From the NCBI GenBank assembly GCA_013331125.1, contig DUGW01000218.1:1786-13558 (forward strand): 11,773 nt of DNA, in the 5' to 3' direction. This document shows positions 1 through 6,788 of this stretch, piece by piece. Below the pieces are notes generated by a model, which saw only the letters and a list, made by a program, of their open reading frames with translations, made no database searches and was not told the origin of the DNA. How positions within the stretch are numbered: position 1 is the first letter of the stretch; every line of letters begins with the position of its first letter. Origin of the DNA: Candidatus Woesearchaeota archaeon. GTDB lineage: Archaea; Nanoarchaeota; Nanoarchaeia; Woesearchaeales; UBA11576. Made by a program: the position numbers and the translations under genes.

Positions 1-851
1 AGTTCACCAAGACCCTTAGGCTTCTTGTACTCAGCAATCTCGACCTCAATCTTCTCCTTGTCCTCTATCCACTTGATTGCGTCATCCTTGCCGCCAAGCT
101 GATGGACAAGACCCAGCTCCTTCGCTTCGACACCAAGGAAGAACTGACCCTCAGCTAGCTCAGTGACCTTGCTCTTCTCCATGTCAAGATTCTTTGACAC
201 TTCAGTGATGAAGAAATCACGCATCACGTCAAGCTTACCCTGGAAAAGCTCTTCTTCCTCTTCAGTGATATGCTTGAGAGGAGTGCCCATGTCCTTGTAC
301 TTGCCAGAGACCATGCGCTGATAAGAGGCATTGTACCTTTCCAGAGTGCCTGCGAAATCAATGTATGAAGCTATCACGCCGATACTGCCTGTTATCGAAA
401 GAGGACTTGCTATGATATGGTCAGTCGCAGTGGCAGCCCAGTAAGCACCTGAAGCACCACCTTCCCTTATCCAGGCGACAGTCGTCTTGTTGGTCTTCTT
501 GATGGCCTCAGAAAGCTCCCAGCTTGCGACAGCAGAGCCGCCACCAGAATTTATCTCGAAAAGGATGGCCTTGATCTCAGGGTTCTTGTCAGCCTTCTCG
601 ATAAGCTTTATGAGTTCAGTGGCGTCGGCGAAACCAGAGGTCATGAAACCCCCAGGAGCGCGTGAGACAATCACGCCATTGATGGCTATCTGCGCGACAT
701 TACCCTTGGGCTCGATGTCAGAGGCAGAGATGAAGACGCCGATTATCAATGCAGTGAAGAAACTTATCATGCCGAGAAGCATGATTATGACGATGACTAC
801 AATCCACCGTCCTGCACCTGAAGACTGTTGAGGAATATCCGCTTTTTTCAT
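1..851 (-). CDS. sppA: Signal peptide peptidase SppA, S49 family (C-terminus cut by window edge)
   Basis: This is a membrane-anchored serine protease of the S49/SppA family. Known members degrade leftover signal peptides and other membrane peptides on the outer face of the membrane. The reading frame starts at ATG 851 and stays open to base 1, giving 283 complete codons; the family is usually about 300 residues, so only the last few tens are missing. Residues 16-41 form the single membrane helix. The protease domain follows, with NSGGGS at 101-106, the nucleophile Ser134 in GGASGAYWAA, ITGSIGV at 154-160, and Lys187 in KYKDMGTP as the partner of the Ser-Lys dyad. A GGGTGAT ribosome binding site lies at 855-861, 3 bases before the start. 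The gene lies 40 bases downstream of the RDD gene on the same strand with no clear promoter between them, so both probably share a transcript. Assignment is firm. Confidence 0.93.
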   Translation of the reverse strand, partial: MKKADIPQQSSGAGRWIVVIVIIMLLGMISFFTALIIGVFISASDIEPKGNVAQIAINGVIVSRAPGGFMTSGFADATELIKLIEKADKNPEIKAILFEINSGGGSAVASWELSEAIKKTNKTTVAWIREGGASGAYWAATATDHIIASPLSITGSIGVIASYIDFAGTLERYNASYQRMVSGKYKDMGTPLKHITEEEEELFQGKLDVMRDFFITEVSKNLDMEKSKVTELAEGQFFLGVEAKELGLVHQLGGKDDAIKWIEDKEKIEVEIAEYKKPKGLGE

Positions 852-891
852 ATTATCACCCTGAGTATGACATTACTGATTGTCGGTCTTA

Positions 892-1428
892 TCAACCGAA
901 CTGGTAAACCTCTATCACCTTTGTCCTGCAGAGCCATTCAGAGAACCTCTGCTGCTCCTTGTTGAAAAAAGTGAAGACAGGATCTACGATCCAGAGGAAG
1001 ATGAAAGGGATTGTAGGGATGATGAACATACTGCGGATAAGGGACTGGAAGAAACTTATGTCACTTATCTGACCATCGCCCACTGCTACGACCCTCAGAC
1101 CGAGGAGCATCTTGCCGACTGTCTGGCCAAGCATGTATTCCTGGAGCACAAAGTAAGCAAGCACCATCAATGTAAGCAGGAAGAACAGCATCACGATGAC
1201 TGTCGAAAGAGAGTCGGAAGACTGGAGATGCTTCACAGTCTCTTTCACACTGCCGGCGCCATCGATGATGCTGGCTATGATCGAGTCATAAAAACCAAGC
1301 ACGAGAAGGTCCAGCAGAAGGATGTCAAGGATGAATGCAGCGACACGTTTCCAGAGTGAGGCATTGCCTATGAATACGCGCTTCTCAGGAAGATTAAGAT
1401 CAGTAGTTGTATCACTCTTTTTCGGCAT
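892..1428 (-). CDS. RDD-family integral membrane protein
   Basis: A 178-residue membrane protein of the RDD family, named for conserved Arg and Asp residues in the first helix. Here these are Arg28, Asp35 and Asp40 in the segment starting RVAAFILD. Three hydrophobic segments are visible at about 28-46, 75-96 and 131-156. The family signature GQTVGKMLLGLRVV is at 101-114, and the usual terminal RxLHDxxxGTxVV motif survives only in degenerate form as RFSEWLCRTKVIEV near the end. Some RDD proteins have been linked to ion transport, but the family role is mostly unknown, so no substrate is claimed. ATG 1428 is chosen because an archaeal TATA box sits about 26 bases upstream and no ribosome binding site precedes the start, as expected for a leaderless mRNA. 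It is first in a probable RDD-sppA operon; a co-function with the peptidase in envelope upkeep is only inference. Confidence 0.87.
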   Translation of the reverse strand: MPKKSDTTTDLNLPEKRVFIGNASLWKRVAAFILDILLLDLLVLGFYDSIIASIIDGAGSVKETVKHLQSSDSLSTVIVMLFFLLTLMVLAYFVLQEYMLGQTVGKMLLGLRVVAVGDGQISDISFFQSLIRSMFIIPTIPFIFLWIVDPVFTFFNKEQQRFSEWLCRTKVIEVYQFG

Positions 1429-1449
1429 GGAGAGGAAACTGATGGCAGT

Positions 1450-1464
1450 GTATATAAATATTGT
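1450..1464 (-). promoter_or_regulatory. TATA-box promoter for the RDD-sppA unit
   Basis: On the minus strand this reads ACAATATTTATATAC, with the TATA octamer TTTATATA at 1451-1458. Archaeal transcription usually starts 22-27 bases downstream of the TATA centre, here about 1427-1432, which coincides with the RDD start codon at 1428. No Shine-Dalgarno-like sequence lies before that codon, so the mRNA is probably leaderless. Confidence 0.75.
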
Positions 1465-1517
1465 CCTATGACTTCGCAGCCGGTCAATGCGTTCGCGCTA
1501 ACCGCAACAATACAACT

Positions 1518-1529
1518 CTCTGGACAGAG
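1518..1529. promoter_or_regulatory. Short palindrome upstream of the polB promoter, possible operator
   Basis: CTCTGGACAGAG has 5-bp inverted arms (CTCTG/CAGAG) around a 2-bp centre and ends about 16 bases before the polB TATA box. The position suits a regulator binding site in the divergent intergenic region. Arms this short also arise by chance, so the call is tentative. Confidence 0.25.
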
Positions 1530-1539
1530 CCTGTTTTGC

Positions 1540-1554
1540 ACAATATTTATATAC
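1540..1554 (+). promoter_or_regulatory. TATA-box promoter for the polB operon
   Basis: ACAATATTTATATAC contains the TATA octamer TTTATATA at 1546-1553. The expected transcription start is near 1572-1577, leaving a 5' leader of about 55 bases before polB. The 15 bases are identical to the divergent RDD promoter read on the opposite strand. Confidence 0.75.
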
Positions 1555-1620
1555 CTGGCTTCGTTTTTATTTCTCAGTAATAGTGATTTTCAGCAACATC
1601 TGTTGAAAGCAAGGAAAAGC

Positions 1621-1625
1621 GGTGG
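1621..1625 (+). promoter_or_regulatory. Ribosome binding site deciding the polB start
   Basis: GGTGG lies 5 bases before ATG 1631. A GTG three codons upstream, at 1622, is in frame but overlaps this site and has no ribosome binding site of its own, so ATG 1631 is the better start. Confidence 0.6.
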
Positions 1626-1630
1626 TTACG

Positions 1631-4111
1631 ATGGCTAAACTGTTTTTTTACCCGATAGACCTGACATACAAGATAGTCAGAGGAAGGCCATCAGTCTACA
1701 TCTACGGAAGGACAAGAGACGGCAAACAGATATGCGTGGTCGATGACGATTTCGAGCCCTACTTCTATGTGCTGCCAGCAAAGAACGCAGACATAAACGA
1801 GCTGAAGGACGCGATCAAGAGGGTGGCGATAGAGGGAAGAGAGAGCTACAACGTAGTCAAGACAGAGACAGTCAAGAAGACACTCATGGGCACAGAGATC
1901 GCAGCAGTGAAGGTCGTGACAAACATACCTGCAGCAGTCCCGAAGATAAGGGACGAGATGAAGAACCTCAAAGGTGTAGAGGACACAATAGAGTATGACA
2001 TACTGTTCACAAGACGCTACCTGCTCGACAAGAAGATAGTGCCATTGGTACTGACAGAAGTCGAGGCAGAGGCACTAAGCGACAGGCAGGAGAAGACAAG
2101 AGTCCCGATATTCAAGGCAAGCAGGATAGAACAGCACTCAAGCGAGACATACGAGAAGCTCAAGATACTGGCATTCGACATAGAGGTATACAACCCAGAA
2201 GGGAAGCTGACACACCCGGACAGGCACCCGATAGTCATGATCGCATTATGGGGGCACGACGGAAAGAAAGAGTTCAAGAGAGTCCTCACCTGGAAGAAGT
2301 TCGAGACGAAACACGACTATGTAGAGGCAGTCGAGGCAGAGGCAGACATGATCACAAGGTTCAAGGAACTCGTGGCAGAGTACGCGCCCGACGTCCTGAC
2401 AGGATACTACTCCGACGGATACGACTTCCCATACCTCATAGCAAGGGCAGAGAAATACAAGATAAAAATAGACATAAGCCTGGACTATGAACCAGCAAGC
2501 AGGGCAAGAGGGAAGACAAGCATAGTCGACACCACAGGCATAGTGCATCTGGACATACTGAGCTTCATAAGAAGGGTCATATCAAGGAAACTGCAGACAG
2601 ACTCATTGACACTGGACAATGTGGCGCATGAACTCCTGGGAGAGAACAAGGACGACGTCGACCTGAACGTGCTCGCAGAGAGCTGGGACAAGAACGACGG
2701 AAGACTGTTGTCAGACTTCGCGAAATACAACCTCAAGGACGCGAAACTTACAGCGGAACTCTGCGAGAAAGTATTGCCTAACCTAATAGAACTCGTCAAG
2801 CTCGTAGGCCAGGACATAGGAAGCATAAACAGGATGTCATTCTCACAACTGGTCGAATGGTACATAATGAGGTACACGCCAGACTTCAAGCAGTTCATAC
2901 CGAACAAGCCCCACCACGCAGAGCTCGTCGAGAGGATGGACCAGCGGGTCAAAGGCGCATTCGTCTATGAGCCGAAACCAGGACTGTACGAGAACGTCGT
3001 GGTGTTCGACTTCAGGTCACTGTACCCGTCGATAATCGTCTCGCACAACATAAGCCCAGACACGATGAACTGCGAATGCTGCATGGAACAGGAAAAAGTC
3101 CCTGTCGAGGGATACAGGCTGTGGTTCTGCAAGAAAAGACAGGGATTCCTCTCAGCGCTGCTCAAGGACATAATATCCAGGAGGCAGAGGGTCAAGGAGA
3201 TAATGAAGAAATCAGACCCTGACAAGAAGGCATTCCTGGACGCAAGACAGGAATCACTCAAGGTGCTGGCGAACTCATACTATGGTTACTTGGGTTTCTT
3301 CGGCGCAAGATGGTACTCAAAAGACTCTGCAAGGAGCGTCACAGCATACGGCAGGTATTACATACACAAGGTGATAGACACAGCGAAGAAAAAGGGCTTC
3401 GAGGTGCTGTACTCAGACACAGACTCCATATTCATACGGCTGCCAGACCACGACGAGAGACTGGCCATGAGATTCATGGAAGACATCAACAAAGACCTGC
3501 CAGGGATGATGGAACTCGAATACGAAGGCACATTCCCAAGGGCACTGTTCGTAGCGATGAAAGGAGAGGAAGGAGGAGCCAAGAAGAAATACGCGATGGT
3601 CGACCAGGAAGGGCGGCTCAACATAAAAGGCTTCGAGACAGTGAGGCGCAATGTCAGCATGATAGCCAAAGAGATCCAGGAACAGGTCCTGAAGATAATA
3701 CTCAAGGACAACCAGCCAGAACTCGCATTCGAATACGTGAAAGAGATGGTCAACAGACTGAGGAAGAAGAAGGTCGAAGTGAAAGACCTCGTGATAAGCA
3801 CGATGCTGACAAAGCCGATAGCACAATACGAATCAGTGGGCCCGCATGTCGCAGCAGCGAAAAGGATGAAGGCAAAAGGCACGACAGTGGCGCCAGGGAT
3901 GATAATACCATACGTAGTCGTCGCAGGCAAAGAGAAGATAAGGGACAGGGTGAGGCTGCCGGAAGAGGTGGCCAAGGGAGACTACGACGCAGACTATTAC
4001 ATCAACAACCAGGTGCTGCCTGCAGTCGACAAGATATTCGAGGTATTGGGCTTCGACGTGGCAGTGCTGGCAGAAGAGAAGAAACAGAAAGGGTTAGGGG
4101 AGTTCTTCTGA
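1631..4111 (+). CDS. polB: Family B replicative DNA polymerase
   Basis: An 826-residue archaeal family B DNA polymerase with 5'-3' synthesis and 3'-5' proofreading. The N-terminal domain has EYDILFTRRYLLDKK at 121-135, and Val103 occupies the position of the key uracil-pocket valine of Pyrococcus polymerases (Pfu Val93), so template-uracil recognition is likely kept. Exonuclease: Exo I DIE at 183-185, Exo II SDGYDF with Asp265, Exo III YNLKD with Asp370. Polymerase: motif A DFRSLYPS from Asp460, motif B KVLANSYYGY at 544-553, motif C YSDTDS with Asp596 and Asp598, and KKKY at 651-654. The protein ends in a PCNA-interacting box, QKGLGEFF (819-826). Length is slightly above the usual 770-800. 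The Asn normally found in Exo II is replaced by Tyr260. Cys481, 483, 484 and 500 fall where euryarchaeal enzymes have a disulfide in the palm. It is the first gene of a three-gene unit. The GTG at 1622 is a less likely start. Confidence 0.98.
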   Translation: MAKLFFYPIDLTYKIVRGRPSVYIYGRTRDGKQICVVDDDFEPYFYVLPAKNADINELKDAIKRVAIEGRESYNVVKTETVKKTLMGTEIAAVKVVTNIPAAVPKIRDEMKNLKGVEDTIEYDILFTRRYLLDKKIVPLVLTEVEAEALSDRQEKTRVPIFKASRIEQHSSETYEKLKILAFDIEVYNPEGKLTHPDRHPIVMIALWGHDGKKEFKRVLTWKKFETKHDYVEAVEAEADMITRFKELVAEYAPDVLTGYYSDGYDFPYLIARAEKYKIKIDISLDYEPASRARGKTSIVDTTGIVHLDILSFIRRVISRKLQTDSLTLDNVAHELLGENKDDVDLNVLAESWDKNDGRLLSDFAKYNLKDAKLTAELCEKVLPNLIELVKLVGQDIGSINRMSFSQLVEWYIMRYTPDFKQFIPNKPHHAELVERMDQRVKGAFVYEPKPGLYENVVVFDFRSLYPSIIVSHNISPDTMNCECCMEQEKVPVEGYRLWFCKKRQGFLSALLKDIISRRQRVKEIMKKSDPDKKAFLDARQESLKVLANSYYGYLGFFGARWYSKDSARSVTAYGRYYIHKVIDTAKKKGFEVLYSDTDSIFIRLPDHDERLAMRFMEDINKDLPGMMELEYEGTFPRALFVAMKGEEGGAKKKYAMVDQEGRLNIKGFETVRRNVSMIAKEIQEQVLKIILKDNQPELAFEYVKEMVNRLRKKKVEVKDLVISTMLTKPIAQYESVGPHVAAAKRMKAKGTTVAPGMIIPYVVVAGKEKIRDRVRLPEEVAKGDYDADYYINNQVLPAVDKIFEVLGFDVAVLAEEKKQKGLGEFF

Positions 4112-4113
4112 AA

Positions 4114-4635
4114 ATGAGATACGACTATTACTACAAGCATATCAATAAAAATACAAAAGGGAAATACGACTGCTCTACACTGGCGGCCAGGCCCGAAGTT
4201 TTCAGCAGACTGATAGATGATCTCATAAGGCCTTTCAGGAAGACCGCCTATGACCTGATCGTCAGTCAGGAAGCATTAGGCCTGATATTCGGAAGCGCAG
4301 CAGCACTCAAGACAAAGAAAGGGTTCATCCCCTTAAGGAAAGGAGGGAAGCTGCCGACGGTAAGGACGCTTGTCGCCAGGAAAAGCTTCGTCGACTATTC
4401 GGGAAAAATGAAAGCACTAGAGATAAATAAAGGGCTGATCAAGAAAGATGTGAAGGTCCTGATTGTCGATGACTGGATAGAGACCGGAGCACAGATGAAA
4501 GCTGCTATACTCCTGATAGAATCTCAAGGCGGGAAAGTCGTCGGGATAGCTGCGATCACTGCCCATAGGAACAGAGGGACTAACTTATTATTTGAGAAGT
4601 ATAATCTGAGACCATTGAATGTGATTGAGGAATGA
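4114..4635 (+). CDS. Adenine phosphoribosyltransferase-like protein
   Basis: A 173-residue type I phosphoribosyltransferase most like adenine phosphoribosyltransferase, which makes AMP from adenine and PRPP in purine salvage. APRT-like features in order are QEALGLIFGS at 52-61 (pyrophosphate loop), GFIPLRKGGKLP at 70-81, MKALEINKGLIKK at 99-111, and the PRPP loop VLIVDDWIETGAQ at 115-127 with the acidic pair Asp119-Asp120. Two features are unusual for a housekeeping APRT: Leu55 replaces the Arg of the usual E-[AS]-R-G loop, and ETGAQ replaces ATGGT after the acidic pair. The base acted on is therefore uncertain, and another salvage or regulatory role is possible. ATG 4114 is chosen because it lies 2 bases after the polB stop, with GGGGAG at 4097-4102 upstream. 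The same frame is open far upstream, but that part only overlaps polB. It is co-transcribed with polB and followed 3 bases later by the SGNH gene. Confidence 0.82.
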   Translation: MRYDYYYKHINKNTKGKYDCSTLAARPEVFSRLIDDLIRPFRKTAYDLIVSQEALGLIFGSAAALKTKKGFIPLRKGGKLPTVRTLVARKSFVDYSGKMKALEINKGLIKKDVKVLIVDDWIETGAQMKAAILLIESQGGKVVGIAAITAHRNRGTNLLFEKYNLRPLNVIEE

Positions 4636-4638
4636 AGA

Positions 4639-5256
4639 ATGTTCGCGATATTATGTTTTGGAGCAAGTATAACATACGGCCGTGGTGATGTGGCAGACAA
4701 AGGGTGGACCGGCAGGCTAGAAGATGATTTCTCTGCAAAAGACTATTACAATGCAGTATATAATCTGGGCATACCTGGAAATACGTCAAGTGATCTTCTG
4801 AAAAGGTTTGATGTTGAGTCTTCAGCACGGATAAAGAAGGTGCGTGAGGGAGATAGGTTTGTGATACTGATCGATATCGGGACAAATGATTCGAGATTGA
4901 TCGGTGAAGAGAAAGAGGAGCAGACTACATTGGAGCAGTATAAGGATAATATCAAGACGTTATATGAGAAAGCCAAGACCCATACAGATGAGGTATTCCT
5001 GTTCGCAGCCACTCCGGTCGATGAGAGCCGGACGCTTCCGTATGAAGGCAATCATTATTCCAACAGCAGGATACAGCAGTTCAATTCTGTGATGAGAGAT
5101 ATCGCAGGTGGTGATTTTCTAGATTTGTATGCAGCAGTTGATGGGCCTGACTGGAATGACATGCTTGATGACGGACTGCATCCTTCTGGTGAAGGTTATG
5201 AGAAGATGTTCCTGGTGATAAAGAAATTTCTGATTGAGAAAAAAGTGCTGGGTTGA
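4639..5256 (+). CDS. SGNH/GDSL-family hydrolase, cytoplasmic
   Basis: A 205-residue hydrolase of the SGNH (GDSL) fold, a superfamily of esterases, lipases and deacetylases. All four blocks are visible: block I FGASITYG with nucleophile Ser10 (Ala in place of the Asp of GDS, a common variant), block II Gly44 in NLGIPGNT, block III GTND with Asn83, and block V DGLHPSGEGY with Asp178 and His181 of the catalytic triad. There is no signal peptide or membrane segment, so it acts in the cytoplasm; the substrate cannot be read from sequence. The start at ATG 4639 has GAGG at 4627-4630, 8 bases upstream, and lies 3 bases after the phosphoribosyltransferase stop, suggesting translational coupling. Its codons end in T more often than those of polB (for example mostly GAT for Asp). 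The gene converges with the methyltransferase, with 11 bases between stops. Confidence 0.9.
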   Translation: MFAILCFGASITYGRGDVADKGWTGRLEDDFSAKDYYNAVYNLGIPGNTSSDLLKRFDVESSARIKKVREGDRFVILIDIGTNDSRLIGEEKEEQTTLEQYKDNIKTLYEKAKTHTDEVFLFAATPVDESRTLPYEGNHYSNSRIQQFNSVMRDIAGGDFLDLYAAVDGPDWNDMLDDGLHPSGEGYEKMFLVIKKFLIEKKVLG

Positions 5257-5267
5257 TTGTCTGTCCT

Positions 5268-5885
5268 TCATCTCTTGATGCCTATCATCCAGATGTGGAA
5301 ACCCTTATCAAGTTCTAGTTCAAGTATCCTGAAGCCCTTGAAGTCTTTCCTCATCAATGTCTTGTTATAGATGAAATGCGGAAGACCTTTCTCAGGACCG
5401 TCGAGAGGGATGTAGGTATGAGGGGCCACCTTCTTTGCATCGTGGGACCTGTAACCGGTCTTCCTGGCAGCGACTGTTATGAATGCAAGACCACCAGGCC
5501 GGAGGACGCGCGTGATCTCCCGGATGCAGAAGAGGACCTTGTCGTGATAATTATGGTGGATCACCTGGGTGGACAGGACAGCATCGAAAAAACCATCCTT
5601 GAAAGGGAACTTCTCATAGCAGGAGAATATCCTGCTCTTGTTCTTCAGGCCGTACTCTCCAAGCCAAGCCTTGGTCATCTTCACACCTGTCCTGGAGATG
5701 TCGCAGGAATGTACCTCGTAGCCAGCTTTCGCAAGACCCAGAGAATGCCTGCCAGTCCCGCAGCCAAGGTCAAGCACCCTTTTCACGTCGTGATTCTTCA
5801 GAAGCCTGAGGAACTCCCTGAAACCAGGCGCAGGCTTGTGGAACACCTTGCCCTTCTTCCTGAAGATACTCTCCCAATCACCCAT
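5268..5885 (-). CDS. Class I SAM-dependent methyltransferase
   Basis: A 205-residue small-molecule-type methyltransferase with the Rossmann-like class I fold (Methyltransf_11 type). Motif I is VLDLGCGTG at 37-45, the acidic residue ending strand 2 is Asp62 in SCDIS, the strand-4 region is FDAVLSTQVIHH at 100-111, and the post-motif LRPGGLAFITV starts at 128. There is no signal peptide. The C-terminal third carries no recognisable substrate domain, so the methyl acceptor is unknown; UbiE/Coq5-like and general metabolite methyltransferases share this layout. ATG 5885 is preferred over the in-frame GTG at 5894 because GGTGA sits 5 bases before the ATG and overlaps the GTG. It is a single gene, convergent with the SGNH hydrolase and divergent from alaX. 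Family call is firm, function open. Confidence 0.9.
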   Translation of the reverse strand: MGDWESIFRKKGKVFHKPAPGFREFLRLLKNHDVKRVLDLGCGTGRHSLGLAKAGYEVHSCDISRTGVKMTKAWLGEYGLKNKSRIFSCYEKFPFKDGFFDAVLSTQVIHHNYHDKVLFCIREITRVLRPGGLAFITVAARKTGYRSHDAKKVAPHTYIPLDGPEKGLPHFIYNKTLMRKDFKGFRILELELDKGFHIWMIGIKR

Positions 5886-5890
5886 GATAC

Positions 5891-5895
5891 TCACC
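5891..5895 (-). promoter_or_regulatory. Ribosome binding site deciding the methyltransferase start
   Basis: On the minus strand GGTGA lies 5 bases before ATG 5885, matching the tail of archaeal 16S rRNA. It overlaps the alternative GTG at 5894, which has no good site of its own. Confidence 0.6.
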
Positions 5896-5924
5896 TCTCA
5901 GGTCTGATGCAGAACCCTTCCATC

Positions 5925-5934
5925 ATTTATTAAT
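5925..5934 (-). promoter_or_regulatory. Possible TATA box for the methyltransferase
   Basis: The minus strand reads ATTAATAAAT, an AT-rich element about 45 bases before the start codon. The expected transcription start is near 5903-5907, giving a leader of about 20 bases that still includes the GGTGA site. It matches the TATA consensus less well than the other promoters here. Confidence 0.45.
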
Positions 5935-5958
5935 ATTATGCAAAAAACACGGGAAAAA

Positions 5959-5968
5959 CTTTTAAATA
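5959..5968 (+). promoter_or_regulatory. TATA-box promoter for alaX
   Basis: CTTTTAAATA preceded by purine-rich GGGAAAAA, which resembles a TFB recognition element, is a good archaeal promoter. Transcription is expected from about 5986-5991, giving a purine-rich leader of about 65 bases before the alaX start. Confidence 0.7.
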
Positions 5969-5976
5969 ACAGGCTG

Positions 5977-6018
5977 ACATCTCTGGATTGTGAAGTCGAG
6001 AGAGATCCGGAGAGATGT
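5977..6018 (+). repeat. Inverted repeat between the alaX TATA box and leader
   Basis: ACATCTCT-GGAT (5977-5988) is complementary to ATCC-(GG)-AGAGATGT (6005-6018), giving 12 paired bases with a 2-base bulge and a 16-base loop. The left arm lies at or just before the predicted transcription start, so the repeat may act as a DNA operator rather than an RNA hairpin. A direct repeat, TGTGAAG followed by CGAGAGAGA, also occurs twice here (5989-6005 and 6016-6031). Confidence 0.5.
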
Positions 6019-6052
6019 GAAGCGAGAGAGAAGAATATCAAGGGGTGAATAG

Positions 6053-6760
6053 ATGACAGAACTACTCTTTTTATCAGACTCATATGCCAAGCAGTTCGAG
6101 GCGAAAGTCGTCAAGGTCGACGGCAGGAGTGTCGTGCTCGACAAGACCCTGTTCTATCCACAAGGAGGAGGACAACCCTCAGATACAGGAGTCCTTGTAT
6201 GCCAGGGGAAGGAGTACACTGTAGTGCATGTCTCAAAGAAGGACGGCGAAGTCGTGCACGAGGTCGACAAGGAAGGCATGCAGGCCGGAGAGACAGTGAC
6301 AGGGATGCTCGACTGGGCAAAAAGACACAGGTACATGAGAGGACACACAGCATGCCACCTGCTTTCTTATGTCGTCAACAAAGAGACAGGAGCACTGATA
6401 ACAGGCAACCAGATAGCAGAAGACAAATGCCGGGTAGACTTCGACCTGGACAACTTCGACAGGGAGCAGATAAAGGCATTCGAAGAGAAGACAAACGAGC
6501 TGATAAGGTCAGGAGCCCAGGTGACGACCAAACTCATGCCTAGAGATGAGGCATTCAAGATACCATCAGTGCTTAAACTCAAGAACGTGCTGCCGCCAAG
6601 CGTCGACGAGATAAGGATAGTCGATGTGGAAGGGCTCGATGTCCAGGCATGCGGAGGGACACACGTGAAGGACCTCTCCGAGATAGGAAGGATCGAAGTT
6701 ACAAAGGCAGAGAACAAAGGGAAGAGCAACAGGAGAGTATATTTCGTGCTGAAGGATTAG
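6053..6760 (+). CDS. alaX: Alanyl-tRNA editing protein AlaX (AlaX-M type)
   Basis: A free-standing homologue of the alanyl-tRNA synthetase editing domain. AlaX proteins hydrolyse tRNA-Ala wrongly charged with serine (some also glycine) in the cytoplasm. At 235 residues it fits the AlaX-M class: an N-terminal beta-barrel with the class motif FYPQGGGQPSDTG at 34-46, then the editing core. The metal site is complete, with His98 and His102 in GHTACH and Cys200 and His204 in CGGTH. The C-terminal alanyl-tRNA-synthetase domain is absent, so this is not a truncated synthetase. ATG 6053 is preceded by a strong GGGGTGA ribosome binding site at 6042-6048, 4 bases away. The gene has its own TATA promoter, stands alone on the plus strand, and converges with the FHA-like gene 28 bases downstream. 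Confidence 0.96.
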   Translation: MTELLFLSDSYAKQFEAKVVKVDGRSVVLDKTLFYPQGGGQPSDTGVLVCQGKEYTVVHVSKKDGEVVHEVDKEGMQAGETVTGMLDWAKRHRYMRGHTACHLLSYVVNKETGALITGNQIAEDKCRVDFDLDNFDREQIKAFEEKTNELIRSGAQVTTKLMPRDEAFKIPSVLKLKNVLPPSVDEIRIVDVEGLDVQACGGTHVKDLSEIGRIEVTKAENKGKSNRRVYFVLKD

Positions 6761-6788
6761 CGACTTGTACTGAGCTGGCTTTCAGTCT

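Noticed and set aside
487..831. Open frame on the plus strand, 114 codons
   Set aside because: It lies wholly antisense to sppA, whose minus-strand product has a full catalytic dyad; the plus-strand product has no recognisable features.
880..1359. Open frame on the plus strand, 159 codons, rich in His and Glu
   Set aside because: It is the mirror of the RDD gene; charged, low-complexity composition comes from reading hydrophobic codons in reverse.
3310..4113. Upstream extension of the phosphoribosyltransferase frame inside polB
   Set aside because: The translated part is Arg/Gln-rich out-of-frame polB sequence with no motif; family similarity begins only after ATG 4114.
5376..5933. Plus-strand open frame of 185 codons
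   Set aside because: It is antisense to a methyltransferase with clear SAM-binding motifs, and no promoter or ribosome binding site supports it.
6761..6788. T-rich patch between alaX and the FHA-like gene as a terminator
   Set aside because: The T runs (at most three) are short and partly inside the opposing gene's last codons; there is no clear hairpin or long T tract.
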